The notes under the pieces: model-generated
The model's input: the letters and a program-made list of their open reading frames with translations, nothing else
The model's database searches: none
What the model was told of the DNA's origin: nothing
Made by a program: the position numbers and the translations under genes
Shown here: in pieces, positions 50,560 through 60,030 of the stretch
Position numbering within the stretch: position 1 is the first letter of the stretch
Layout: every line of letters starts with the position of its first letter
Source: Mesoterricola silvestris
GTDB taxonomy: Bacteria; Acidobacteriota; Holophagae; Holophagales; Holophagaceae
DNA: 64,000 nt
NCBI RefSeq assembly: GCF_030295405.1
Contig: NZ_AP027080.1
Span: 744,001-808,000 of the forward strand
Direction: 5' to 3'

Positions 50560-53316
50560 CTAGTGGGCCATCAATTGCTTGTGCATGGCTTCGGCGGCCC
50601 GGCGGCCCTGGCCCATGGCGAGGATGACCGTGGCGCCGCCCGTGATGACGTCGCCGCCGGCGAAGACGCCGGGGACCGTGGTTTCGCCGGTGGTCTCGTC
50701 CACGCGGACCACGCCGCCCTTGAGGGTCTTGAGGCGGTCCTCGGTCTGGGCGATGAGGGGGTTCACGGAGAAGCCCAGGGCCACCACCAGGGTGTCGCAG
50801 GGGAGGGTCACGGTCTCGGCGGTGGCGCGCACCCCGCGGCGGCCGTCGGGGCCGGGCTCGGTGAGCTCCATGACGGCGCACTCGATGTGGGTGATCCAGC
50901 CCTTGTCGTTGCCGATGCAGCGCAGGGGGTTGGTGAGGAAGTGGAAGTGGACGCCCTCCTCCTCCGTGTGCTCCAGCTCCTCCTTGCGGGCCGTGGATTC
51001 CTTGATGGTGCGGCGGTAGACGATGGAGACCGATTCGGGGCCCAGGCGCCTGGCGGCGCGGGAGGCGTCCATGGCGGTGTTGCCGCAGCCCACGATGACC
51101 ACGTGCTTGCCCACCGTCACCGGCGTGCCGGATTCGGGGAAGAGGTCGGCGCGCATGAGGTTGATGCGGGTGAGGAACTCGTTGGCGGTGTAGATGCCCT
51201 TGAAGTCCTCGCCGGGGATCCCCAGCATGCCGGGGAGGCCCGCGCCGGTGCCCATGAACACGGCGTCGTTCTCGGCGCGCAGCTCGGCGAGGGTCATGGA
51301 GCGCCCCACCAGGGTGTTGAGGACGAACTTCACGCCCATGCGGCGCAGGGTGTCCACTTCCTTTTCCACGATGGCGTTGGGCAGGCGGAATTCGGGGATG
51401 CCGTAGAGCAGCACGCCGCCGGGGCGGTGCAGGGCGTCGTAGACGGTCACGTCGTGGCCCTTGCCGGCCAGTTCCCCGGCGACGGTGAGGCCCGCGGGGC
51501 CCGCGCCCACCACGGCCACCTTGCGGCCCGTGGGGGCGGCCATGGGCGGCGTCTCGGGTTCCGCGGCCAGGAGGGCGTCGGCGGCGAAGCGCTCCAGGCG
51601 CCCGATGCTCACGGCGTCGCCCTTGATGCCCACCACGCACTTGGCCTCGCACTGCTTCTCCTGCGGACACACCCGGCCGCACACGGCGGGAAGGCTCGAG
51701 GACTGCTTGAGGATGCGGGCCGCCTCCAGGGGGTTGCCGGCTTCGATCTGCTTGACGAAGGCCGGGATGTTGATGTTGACGGGGCAGCCCTCGATGCACT
51801 TGGGCACCTTGCAGTCCAGGCACCGCGCGGCCTCCAATTGGGCCTGCTCCGCGTTGAGGGCCAGGGTCACTTCCGAGAAGTTGCCGATGCGGATGGCCGG
51901 GTCCTGGCAGGCCGCCACCTGGCGGGGGATCTTCATGCGCTGGGCGGGCTTGAGGGAGGGGAGGTCCAGGTTCTTCCAGTCCAGGTCGGCCACGGGGGCG
52001 ATGAAGGGCATGTCGGCGTCCGTCACCGGGTGGGTGGCCATGCCCAGGTTGCACACGTGGTCCTGGGCCGCGGTCTCGTCCTCCTTGTACCAGTTCTGGC
52101 GCATGCGCAGCATGTTGAAGTCGACCTTGTGCCCGTCGAAGTCGGGGCCGTCGAAGCACGCGAACTTCATCTCGCCGCCCACGGACACGCGGCAGCCGCC
52201 GCACATGCCCGTGCCGTCCACCATCAGGGCGTTGAGGCTCACGAGGGTGAAGATGCCCTTCTCCCGGGTGGATTCGGAAACGGCCTGCATCATGGGCATG
52301 GGGCCCACGGCCACCACCTCGGCCACGGGCTCGCGCTCCAGGATCTCGGCCAGGGGCTGGGTGACGATGCCCTTGCGGCCCAGGGTGCCGTCGTCGGTGG
52401 TGATGATGAGCTCGTCCGACGCCGCCTCCAGCTCCTCGGCCAGGAGCACCCGCTCCCGGGAACGGCCCCCCAGCACCGTGACCACCCGCTGGCCGCGGGC
52501 CTTGAGGGCCTGGGCCGCGGGGAGGATGGCCGCGCTGCCGTAGCCGCCGGCCACCAGCACCACGGTGCCCTCGTCCACCAGTTCCGTGGGCCTGCCCATG
52601 GGACCGGCCACCGCGAAGAGCTTATCGCCCTGGTTGAGCTTGCCCATGGCCTTGGTGGTGGCGCCAACCTCCACCATGACGAAGCGGATCCAGCCCTTGC
52701 GGGCGTCGCCGTCGGCCAGGGTGAGGGGGATGCGTTCGCTCTTTTCGAAGGGGGCCACCATGAGGAACTGGCCCGGCTTGCGGCCCCGGGCCACCATGGG
52801 GGCCTGGACGATGAAGCTCCAGGTCTCGGGGGCCAGGAGGCGCTTTTCCAGGATGAGGTAGCCGTCGGCGTTGACCTCGTCGCCCATGTACAGCGACTTG
52901 CCCTTGAGCAGCGGCAGCATGATGTGCTCTTCGGTGTCGATGTGCTGGCGCACCAGGTCCATGAGCCTGCGGGCCTGCTCCTGGTAGACGCCGGGCTCGG
53001 CCACCGCGCCATTGGAGTTGGCCGCCAGGAGGAGGAGGGTGAGGTCCCACATCTCCCGGTGGTCCCCGATGAGCTGGTCCATGAGGGCCTCGGCGCCCAG
53101 TTCCTCCAGCAGCGGCAGCAGCTCGCGTTCCTCGGCCTCGTTGTGGGGGCGGAGCACTTCGTACACCCACCGGCAGGCCCGGTCCACCTGGGCCCAGTCC
53201 CGGGCCAGGAGGGCGGCGGACAGCTCGGCCATGGTGTTCATGGCCGAAAGGTGGAGCAGATGCCACTCGCCCATGGAGGTTTCGTCGTGGACCAGGGAGG
53301 GGGTGGAAAGGGGCAT
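50560..53316 (-). CDS. Hemerythrin-NfnA-NfnB triple fusion (NADH-dependent ferredoxin:NADP+ oxidoreductase)
   Basis: 918 residues. (1) Residues about 19-138: hemerythrin-like HHE domain with His58, Glu62, His86, His125, Glu129 and His131 in RPHNEAEERELLPLL, DHREM and RQHIDTEEHIMLPLL. (2) About 155-410: FNR-type NfnA with FAD/NAD motifs and a 2Fe-2S set (MCGGCRVSVGGEMKFACFDG). (3) From about 470: NfnB/GltD-like, two 4Fe-4S sets (CLDCKVPKCIEGCP and CGRVCPQEKQCEAKC), FAD (VGAGPAGLTVAGELAGKG) and NADP (VGCGNTAMDASRAARRLG) sites. Nfn couples ferredoxin and NADPH to NADH by electron bifurcation. The start at 53316 has GCCGGAG upstream. The hemerythrin part may bind O2 or iron and sense or protect the enzyme; that is inference. 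Confidence 0.9.
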   Translation of the reverse strand: MPLSTPSLVHDETSMGEWHLLHLSAMNTMAELSAALLARDWAQVDRACRWVYEVLRPHNEAEERELLPLLEELGAEALMDQLIGDHREMWDLTLLLLAANSNGAVAEPGVYQEQARRLMDLVRQHIDTEEHIMLPLLKGKSLYMGDEVNADGYLILEKRLLAPETWSFIVQAPMVARGRKPGQFLMVAPFEKSERIPLTLADGDARKGWIRFVMVEVGATTKAMGKLNQGDKLFAVAGPMGRPTELVDEGTVVLVAGGYGSAAILPAAQALKARGQRVVTVLGGRSRERVLLAEELEAASDELIITTDDGTLGRKGIVTQPLAEILEREPVAEVVAVGPMPMMQAVSESTREKGIFTLVSLNALMVDGTGMCGGCRVSVGGEMKFACFDGPDFDGHKVDFNMLRMRQNWYKEDETAAQDHVCNLGMATHPVTDADMPFIAPVADLDWKNLDLPSLKPAQRMKIPRQVAACQDPAIRIGNFSEVTLALNAEQAQLEAARCLDCKVPKCIEGCPVNINIPAFVKQIEAGNPLEAARILKQSSSLPAVCGRVCPQEKQCEAKCVVGIKGDAVSIGRLERFAADALLAAEPETPPMAAPTGRKVAVVGAGPAGLTVAGELAGKGHDVTVYDALHRPGGVLLYGIPEFRLPNAIVEKEVDTLRRMGVKFVLNTLVGRSMTLAELRAENDAVFMGTGAGLPGMLGIPGEDFKGIYTANEFLTRINLMRADLFPESGTPVTVGKHVVIVGCGNTAMDASRAARRLGPESVSIVYRRTIKESTARKEELEHTEEEGVHFHFLTNPLRCIGNDKGWITHIECAVMELTEPGPDGRRGVRATAETVTLPCDTLVVALGFSVNPLIAQTEDRLKTLKGGVVRVDETTGETTVPGVFAGGDVITGGATVILAMGQGRRAAEAMHKQLMAH

Positions 53317-53444
53317 GGGCGTCTCCGGCATTCGATAAATATGCACCAACGGCAGAGGGGACGGGGCGCCGGGGCCACCCAATGTGCCCCACGTCACTCG
53401 CCGGAGGTTTGATTGATAATTGACCCAGAGGTCGAAAAAAACGA

Positions 53445-53474
53445 TTGAAAAAAATTTATCATAAAAGGTAAAAT
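53445..53474 (+). promoter_or_regulatory. Promoter of carbamate kinase
   Basis: TTGAAA (53445-53450), an 18-base spacer and TAAAAT (53469-53474), in an AT-rich gap 25 bases before the ATG. Confidence 0.65.
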
Positions 53475-53498
53475 TTTTCATCCAATCGGAGGAACGTC

Positions 53499-54443
53499 AT
53501 GACCAGGACCGTAGTCATCGCCATCGGCGGCAATTCCCTCATCGCCGACGACTCCCACCAGTCCGTGGCCGATCAGTACGAGGCCGCCGCCGAGACCTGC
53601 GTCCACATCGCGTCCATGCTCAAGGCGGAGGACCTCCGCCTGGTGGTGACCCACGGCAACGGGCCCCAGGTGGGGTTCATCCTGCGGCGGTCGGAGCTGG
53701 CCGCCCAGGAACTGCACATGGTTCCCCTGGATTCTTGCGTGGCCGACACCCAGGGGGCCCTGGGCTACCACCTGCAGCGGGCCATGCGCAACGAATTCAA
53801 GCGCCGGGGCGTGAACCGCACCCCCGCCACCGTGGTCACCCAGGTGCTGGTGGACCGGGCCGATCCCGCCTTCGCCAAGCCCAACAAGCCCATCGGCTCC
53901 TTCATGAGTGCCGCCCAGGCCGACGAGCACCGGGCCAAGGACGGCTGGGATCTGGTGGAAGACGCCGGCCGGGGCTTCCGCCGGGTGGTGGCCTCCCCCC
54001 GCCCCCAGGCGATCCTGGAACTGGAGGCCATCAAGAGCCTCCTGGACGCCGGTTTCGTGGTGGTGGCCGGGGGTGGCGGGGGCATCCCCGTGGTGGAGGA
54101 CGCCGAGGGCCGCCTCACCGGCGCCGCCGCCGTCATCGACAAGGACCTGGCCTCCAGCCTCATGGCCCGGCAGCTGGGCGCCGAGCTCCTCATCATCTCC
54201 ACCGCCGTGGAGCAGGTGTGCCTGGATTTCGGCAAGCCCACCCAGCGGGCCCTGGCGAAGATGGACCTGGCCGAGGCCCGGCGGTACATCGCCGAGGGCC
54301 ACTTCAAGCCCGGCAGCATGCTGCCCAAGATCGAGGCCGTGGTGGCCTTCCTGGAAGGCGGCGGCCGGGAGGCCCTCATCACCGACCCCGCCCACCTGGC
54401 CCAGGCCCTGCGCGGCGAAACCGGGACGAGGATCGTTCCCTAG
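53499..54443 (+). CDS. arcC: Carbamate kinase
   Basis: 314 residues: IAIGGNSLI near the N-terminus, VTHGNGPQVG, and KDLASSLMARQLGAELL. Transfers phosphate between carbamoyl phosphate and ADP to make ATP. No arginine deiminase or ornithine transcarbamylase gene is near, so the source of carbamoyl phosphate is open. Ribosome site CGGAGGA. Confidence 0.96.
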   Translation: MTRTVVIAIGGNSLIADDSHQSVADQYEAAAETCVHIASMLKAEDLRLVVTHGNGPQVGFILRRSELAAQELHMVPLDSCVADTQGALGYHLQRAMRNEFKRRGVNRTPATVVTQVLVDRADPAFAKPNKPIGSFMSAAQADEHRAKDGWDLVEDAGRGFRRVVASPRPQAILELEAIKSLLDAGFVVVAGGGGGIPVVEDAEGRLTGAAAVIDKDLASSLMARQLGAELLIISTAVEQVCLDFGKPTQRALAKMDLAEARRYIAEGHFKPGSMLPKIEAVVAFLEGGGREALITDPAHLAQALRGETGTRIVP

Positions 54444-54455
54444 CTAGGAGCCGGT

Positions 54456-56045
54456 CTAGACCTTGAAGTGGCGGACCTTTCCCTGCAGGTCCTCCGAGAG
54501 CCGCGTGAGTTCCTGGGCCGTCCGGGCCACTTCCGACGTGGAGGCCGACATCTGGGTCACCGCGGACGCCACCGCGATGGCCTGCTGGGAACTGGCGTCC
54601 ACCTGCATGGCCACCTCGGAGCCGGCGCTGGCCTGCTCCACGGTGGCGGCCGCCACCGTGCGGGTCTGGTCCGCGAAGTCCTTGAGGGTGCTCCGGATGG
54701 CCTCCAGGGTTTCCACGGTGGTCTCCACGGTGGATTCGCCCTTGGCGACGGCCTGACGGGCCGCGTCGATGAGGGCGCTCACTTCCTTGGCCGAGGTGCC
54801 GCTGCGCTCGGCCAGTTTCCGCACCTCCTCGGCCACCACGGAAAAGCCCTTGCCCTGGGCGCCGGCCTTGGCGGCCTCGATGGCGGCGTTCAGGGAAAGC
54901 AGGTTGGTCTGGTTGGCGATCTCCTGGATGACCCCCACGGCCACGGAAATCTGCCCGGCCGTGCCGGCGATTTCCGTCATGGCCGCGTTGGTGGTGGAAC
55001 CGGCGGCCTCGCCCTTGTCCGTGGCCCGCAGGGCCTCGTCCAGGAGCTGGAGGGAGGCCTGGGCCCCGGCGTTCACCGAATCGATGGACCGGGCCAGTTC
55101 GTTCACGGAGGCGGCCATGGATTCGCTGCCCCGGCGCAGGTTTTCCGACACCTGCGCGATGTCCTGGGAGGTGGTGGCCATCTGGTCCGCCGACGCCGAA
55201 AGCTGCACGGCCCCGCTGGCCACCCCCTCCACCCCGCCGCGCACATCCGTGAGCACGGCCTGGAGCCGTTCCACCATCGCGTTCAGCCGCACCCCCATGG
55301 CGCCGAACTCGTCCTTGCGGTCCAGGGCCGCCCGGGCCGTGAGATCGCCCTCGGCCACGGTGCCCAGCAGGTTCCCGAAGGCCACCAGGGGATCGTTCAC
55401 CTGCTTGAGGAGGGCCCAGCCCAGGAAGGCGCCGCCCAGGATGCCGAAGGTGGCGAAACCGATGCCCAGGATCGTGCCCCGGCGGAACTGGACCTGGCCT
55501 TCGGCCAGGGCCTCCTCGGCCCGGCGGGCGTTGTCCTTCACCAGGGCCGCGCCCAGGGGGCCCATCTGCTGGTCCAGGGGATCCATCTTCTCCCGGAGGA
55601 TCCTGCGTCCGGCCTCCACGTCGCCCTTGCGGGAGGCGGGAAGCACGAGATCCCGGCGGACCCGCATCTGCTCCAGGAGGAGGGCGTGGTACTGGGGCCC
55701 CACCTTCATGGCCACCTCCGAGGTGAGGGTTCTCTTGTACCGTTCCCACGCCGCGTCCAGGTTCGCGTCCATCTTGTCCATGTCGGCCTCGATGGCGGCC
55801 TTCTCGGCGGGGCTCGTGGCCCGCAGGTGGTTGTTGATCAGCACCAGGGCCCGCAGGGTGGCGGTGCGCACGACGGTGAGATCGCCCACGGGCAGCAGCT
55901 GGTCGTGGTAGATCTGGTCGCACCGGCCCTGGGCCGCCCACACGTCCTTGATGGCCAGGCCCAGGGTGACCAGGAGCACGAAGGAGAAGGCTCCCACCAC
56001 CACCTGGATCTTTCTTTTCACCGGCAGATTCTTGTAGTCGAACAT
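54456..56045 (-). CDS. Methyl-accepting chemotaxis protein
   Basis: 529 residues. Helix at about 14-34, a four-helix-bundle ligand domain (about 35-195), second helix ([20 protein letters not shown]), HAMP and a signalling domain with the conserved tip [20 protein letters not shown]. It senses an unknown ligand in the periplasm and signals to CheA/CheW, which are not in the window. Confidence 0.95.
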   Translation of the reverse strand: MFDYKNLPVKRKIQVVVGAFSFVLLVTLGLAIKDVWAAQGRCDQIYHDQLLPVGDLTVVRTATLRALVLINNHLRATSPAEKAAIEADMDKMDANLDAAWERYKRTLTSEVAMKVGPQYHALLLEQMRVRRDLVLPASRKGDVEAGRRILREKMDPLDQQMGPLGAALVKDNARRAEEALAEGQVQFRRGTILGIGFATFGILGGAFLGWALLKQVNDPLVAFGNLLGTVAEGDLTARAALDRKDEFGAMGVRLNAMVERLQAVLTDVRGGVEGVASGAVQLSASADQMATTSQDIAQVSENLRRGSESMAASVNELARSIDSVNAGAQASLQLLDEALRATDKGEAAGSTTNAAMTEIAGTAGQISVAVGVIQEIANQTNLLSLNAAIEAAKAGAQGKGFSVVAEEVRKLAERSGTSAKEVSALIDAARQAVAKGESTVETTVETLEAIRSTLKDFADQTRTVAAATVEQASAGSEVAMQVDASSQQAIAVASAVTQMSASTSEVARTAQELTRLSEDLQGKVRHFKV

Positions 56046-56232
56046 CACGTGGCCCTCGGGTCGTACGGGATCCGCCAGGATGGGACGTGGCCGGACCGGG
56101 TGGGAATCCTCCTGGAGGCAGGCTGAGCCACGGTCGGATTCGGGGTGAGCCTCCAGGATTGGGGGCCCCGGGGGCCCCGTCCAATACTTTTTGAGAATGC
56201 CAATGATCGCGTTTGGATATCAATGTACGCGC

Positions 56233-56260
56233 GAAGGCCGGGTCCAGGGACCCGGCCTTC
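56233..56260 (-). terminator. Terminator-like hairpin after typA
   Basis: GAAGGCCGGGTC (56233-56244) pairs with 56249-56260 across CAGG, on the 3' side of typA. No T-run. Confidence 0.65.
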
Positions 56261-56275
56261 GGGGAATGGGGCCGA

Positions 56276-58102
56276 CTAGTTGTTGGACCTGCGGTCGGCC
56301 TTCTTGCGGTCGTTCTCGGACAGGATGCGCTTGCGCATGCGCACGAAGTTGGGGGTGACCTCCACCAGCTCGTCCTGCTCGATGTACTCCAGGGCCTGCT
56401 CCAGGGTGTGCTCCCGGGGCGGGGTGATGCGGGTGGCCTCGTCGGCGCCGGAGGAGCGCATGTTGCTCAGCTTCTTGACCTTGCCGATATTGACCACCAG
56501 GTCGTTCTCGCGGGCGTGCTCGCCGACGATCATGCCCTCGTAGCACTTGAAGCCGGGGTTCACGAACATGACGCCCCGGTCTTCCAGGCTCATGAGCGCG
56601 AAGCCCACGGCCTCGGTCTGGTCCATGGAGATGAGCACGCCGTTCTTGCGCCGGGGCAGGTCGCCCTTGTAGGGGCCGTAGTGGCTGAAGAGGCTGTGGA
56701 GGATGCCTTCGCCGCGGGTGTCGGTCATGAACTCCGAGCGGTAGCCGATGAGGCCGCGGCTGGGGATCTTGAAGTGGAGGCGGATGCGGCCCATCTCGTT
56801 GGCCATGTCCTGCATCTCGGCCTTGCGGGCGCCCAGCTTCTCCATGACCACGCCCATGAACTCCTCGGGCACGTCGATGGTGATGTCCTCGTAGGGCTCC
56901 AGCTTCTCGCCGGTGGCGGGGTCCGTGTGGAGGATCACCTCGGGCCGGCTCACGCACAGCTCGAAGCCCTCGCGGCGCATGGTCTCGATGAGCACGGCCA
57001 GGTGCAGCTCGCCGCGGCCGGAGACCTTGAAACTGTCGGGGCTCTCGGAGTCCTCCACCCGCAGGGCCACGTTGTGCTGCAGCTCCTTGGTGAGGCGCTC
57101 CCGGATGCGCCGGCTCTGGGTGTGCTTGCCGTCCTGGCCCGCGAAGGGGCCGTTGTTGACCACGAACATCATGGAGATGGTGGGCTCGTCGATGTCCACG
57201 TAATCCAGGGCCTGGGGATTGTCCTGGCTGGCGATGGTCTCGCCCACCCGGATGTCGGGGATGCCGGCCAGGGCGATGATCTCGCCCGCGGAGGCCTCCG
57301 TGAGGTTCACCCGGGTCAGCCCCTCGAAGCCGTAGAGCATGGAGACCTTGTGGTTCTGGATGGAACCGTCCCGCTTGATGAGGCTGACCTGCTCGCCCAC
57401 CTTGATGCGCCCGTTGACGATGCGGCCGATGCCGATCTGCCCGACGAAATCGTTGTAGTCCATGAGGGTGACCAGCATCTGCAGGGACGCGTCGGGGTCT
57501 CCCTTGGGGGCGGGGCAGTGCTTGACGATGGCGTCGAAGAGGGGGTCCAGGTTCTCGGCGGGATCGTTGATGTCCATCATCGCGTAGCCCTGCTTGGCGC
57601 TGGCGAAGACGCAGCAGAAGTCCAGCTGCTCCTCGGTGGCGCCCAGCTCGATGAGGAGCTCGAAGACGGCGTCCTGGCTCCACAGGGGGCGCGCCCCGGG
57701 GCGGTCCACCTTGTTGATGACGACGATGGGCCGCAGGCCCAGGGCCAGGGCCTTGCGGGTGACGAACTTGGTCTGGGGCATGGGGCCGTCGAAGGCGTCC
57801 ACCACCAGGAGGACCGAATCCACCATGCTCAGCACGCGCTCCACCTCGCCGCCGAAGTCGGCGTGGCCGGGCGTGTCGACGATGTTGAAGCGGTAGCCGC
57901 CCCAGTGCATGGCCGTGGTCTTGGCGAGGATGGTGATGCCGCGCTCGCGTTCCTGGTCATTGCTGTCCATGGCCCGTTCCTGGACCCTCTGGTTGTCCCG
58001 GAACATGTGGGCGCCCTTGAACATGGCATCCACCAGGGTGGTCTTGCCATGATCGACGTGGGCGATGATGGCGATATTACGGATCTTCTCGATGGCGGTC
58101 AT
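56276..58102 (-). CDS. typA: Ribosome-associated GTPase TypA/BipA
   Basis: 608 residues: P-loop [14 protein letters not shown], switch [25 protein letters not shown], followed by domains II, V and the BipA-specific C-terminal domain. Binds the ribosome under stress and cold. Start at 58102 chosen because AAGGA lies upstream; 26 further codons are spurious. Confidence 0.98.
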   Translation of the reverse strand: MTAIEKIRNIAIIAHVDHGKTTLVDAMFKGAHMFRDNQRVQERAMDSNDQERERGITILAKTTAMHWGGYRFNIVDTPGHADFGGEVERVLSMVDSVLLVVDAFDGPMPQTKFVTRKALALGLRPIVVINKVDRPGARPLWSQDAVFELLIELGATEEQLDFCCVFASAKQGYAMMDINDPAENLDPLFDAIVKHCPAPKGDPDASLQMLVTLMDYNDFVGQIGIGRIVNGRIKVGEQVSLIKRDGSIQNHKVSMLYGFEGLTRVNLTEASAGEIIALAGIPDIRVGETIASQDNPQALDYVDIDEPTISMMFVVNNGPFAGQDGKHTQSRRIRERLTKELQHNVALRVEDSESPDSFKVSGRGELHLAVLIETMRREGFELCVSRPEVILHTDPATGEKLEPYEDITIDVPEEFMGVVMEKLGARKAEMQDMANEMGRIRLHFKIPSRGLIGYRSEFMTDTRGEGILHSLFSHYGPYKGDLPRRKNGVLISMDQTEAVGFALMSLEDRGVMFVNPGFKCYEGMIVGEHARENDLVVNIGKVKKLSNMRSSGADEATRITPPREHTLEQALEYIEQDELVEVTPNFVRMRKRILSENDRKKADRRSNN

Positions 58103-58259
58103 TCGGGTCCTTGGAAAGATCTGGCAACCGGGTGCGGTCCCGGCAGAACCTTCGATTTTAACAGACAAAAGGCATTTCACCCATCCCGGAATTGCCCGGA
58201 AGGCTTAAGATAGTCCGGAATGAATCCATAGGTATCCGGAAAAAGCAGCGGAGCGGGTC

Positions 58260-59516
58260 ATGCATATCAATGAATTGCTCACCACTATCGTTGATCTGGG
58301 CGGCTCCGACCTGCACCTCAAGGTCGGGAACTACCCGGTCGCCCGGGTGAAGGGCCGCCTCACCCCCCTGACTCAGTTCAAGAAGCTGGTGCAGGAGGAC
58401 ACCATCGCCATGGCCTACTCCATCATGGCCACCGACCGCCAGAAGGCCAAGTTCAAAGAGAACATGGACATCGATCTGGCGTACTCGGTGCCGGCCCTGG
58501 GGCGGTTCCGGTGCAACATCTTCAACCAGCGGGGCACGGTGGGCATGGTCCTGCGCGTCATCCCCCGGCGCATCTTCTCCATCGAGGATCTGATGCTCCC
58601 CCGGGCCCTCAACAAGATCTGCGAGGAGCAGCGCGGGCTGGTGCTGGTCACCGGCACCACCGGTTCGGGCAAGTCCACCACCCTGGCGGCCATGATCGAT
58701 CTCATCAACGCCACGCGAAGTGAGCATATTCTCACCATCGAGGACCCCATCGAGTACCTCCACCGGGACAACCTCTCCATCATCAATCAGCGGGAAGTGG
58801 AGGCCGACTGCAAGAGCTTCGCCACCGCCCTGCGGGCCGCCCTTCGCCAGGACCCCGACGTCATCCTCGTGGGCGAAATGCGCGACTACGAGACCATCGA
58901 GACCGCCATCCACGCCGCCGAGACCGGCCACCTGGTGTTCTCCACCCTCCACACCCTGGACGCCTCCGAGACCATCAACCGGGTCATTTCGGTCTTCCCC
59001 CCCCACCACCAGAAGCAGATCCGCATCCAGCTGAGCCAGGTGCTCAAGGCGGTCATCTCCCAGCGTCTGGTGCCCCGGGCCGACGGCCAGGGCCGGGTGC
59101 CCGCCGTGGAGGTGCTCATCGCCACCGAGACCGTCAAGGCCTGCATCGAGGACAAGGACAAGACCAAGGGCCTCAAGGACGTCATCGCCCAGGGCACCAG
59201 CCAGTACGGCATGCAGACCTTCGACCAGAGCCTCTACTTCCTCCTGCAGGAGGGCCTCATCACCGTCGAGGAGGCCCTGAAGCGGGCCACCAACGTCGGC
59301 GAATTCAAGCTCCGCCTGGAGGGCATCGCCTCCACCAGCGAAATGTCCCGCTCCAACATGGACCGGGGCATGTCCATCAGCACCGGCATGGGCCGGGAGG
59401 CCGGGGGCGTTCCCCTGTCCTCCCCCCAGGCCCCCCGTCCGGAGCCGGGGCGCCCCCAGAACAAGCCCGGCGACCAGGGGCCGGGCGGGGACATCAAGAT
59501 CACGCTGGCACGCTAG
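58260..59516 (+). CDS. pilT: Type IV pilus retraction ATPase
   Basis: 418 residues: MHINELLTTIVDLGGSDLHL at the start, Walker A GTTGSGKSTT, Asp box and Walker B (DPDVILVGEMRD), and His box (HLVFSTLHT). Powers pilus retraction and twitching motility at the inner membrane. The last ~65 residues are a Pro/Gly-rich extension not usual in PilT. No other pil gene is in the window. Confidence 0.93.
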   Translation: MHINELLTTIVDLGGSDLHLKVGNYPVARVKGRLTPLTQFKKLVQEDTIAMAYSIMATDRQKAKFKENMDIDLAYSVPALGRFRCNIFNQRGTVGMVLRVIPRRIFSIEDLMLPRALNKICEEQRGLVLVTGTTGSGKSTTLAAMIDLINATRSEHILTIEDPIEYLHRDNLSIINQREVEADCKSFATALRAALRQDPDVILVGEMRDYETIETAIHAAETGHLVFSTLHTLDASETINRVISVFPPHHQKQIRIQLSQVLKAVISQRLVPRADGQGRVPAVEVLIATETVKACIEDKDKTKGLKDVIAQGTSQYGMQTFDQSLYFLLQEGLITVEEALKRATNVGEFKLRLEGIASTSEMSRSNMDRGMSISTGMGREAGGVPLSSPQAPRPEPGRPQNKPGDQGPGGDIKITLAR

Positions 59517-59568
59517 GCCTTCCGGGGCCCGCCGGAGAGCCAGGATGGGTCGGAGCCAAGCCCAGCCT

Positions 59569-59632
59569 TCTCTTTATCCCCCCCCATCCCCGGCCATCCC
59601 CGGCCCGTCAATGGCCGGGGTGGGTCGGCGCG
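59569..59632. repeat. Family B repeat copy 2
   Basis: TTCTCTTTATCCC, CCATCCCCGGCC and GGCCGGGGTGGGTCGGCGC. Same order as at 12873-12940. Confidence 0.65.
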
Positions 59633-59690
59633 ATCGGGTCCAGCTCCGGCCCCAGGCTGCGGCGGCATGCAGCACCTAGTTCAGCCGGGG

Positions 59691-59713
59691 ATGAACGGGG
59701 ATAAAAAAAGATA
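59691..59713. repeat. Family B partial inverted copy
   Basis: CAGCCGGGGATGAACGGGG with ATAAAAAAAGATA is the reverse complement of the first part of copy 1, with one fewer repeat unit. It faces copy 2 across 58 bases. Confidence 0.6.
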
Positions 59714-60030
59714 TAAAAATGCTTATCACTGCCTTGGGCGGGCGGAAGCAACCTGGGAGGCCCAGTGAGCCGGCTATGTGGTAATCGGTGCCAGCACGGC
59801 CTTGGGCCGGCGGCTTCGATGGCTTCGGGTCCGGGTTGAATGAAAAAAAACCGCGTTTTGTAGGAACAGAATTTAATTAATATCTTCACGGCTTAATTGC
59901 TGCCGTGTCCGATCGGATGCTAGCGGATTCAGCCTTCAGGCCTATAGCTTTTCATCCTACCGCAGGGCGATTCCAGGCTTGGACGCCCGGGTATCCGCAG
60001 GGGTGATTCGCGAATGGGCTGGAGGTCTGT

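Larger units (their letters stand above)
59517..60030. other. Intergenic region with family B repeats
   Basis: Contains the second copy of the pyrimidine-rich repeat and its inverted partial copy, then an AT-rich stretch (59800-59900). No gene is supported. It separates pilT from the toxin-like locus. Confidence 0.5.
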
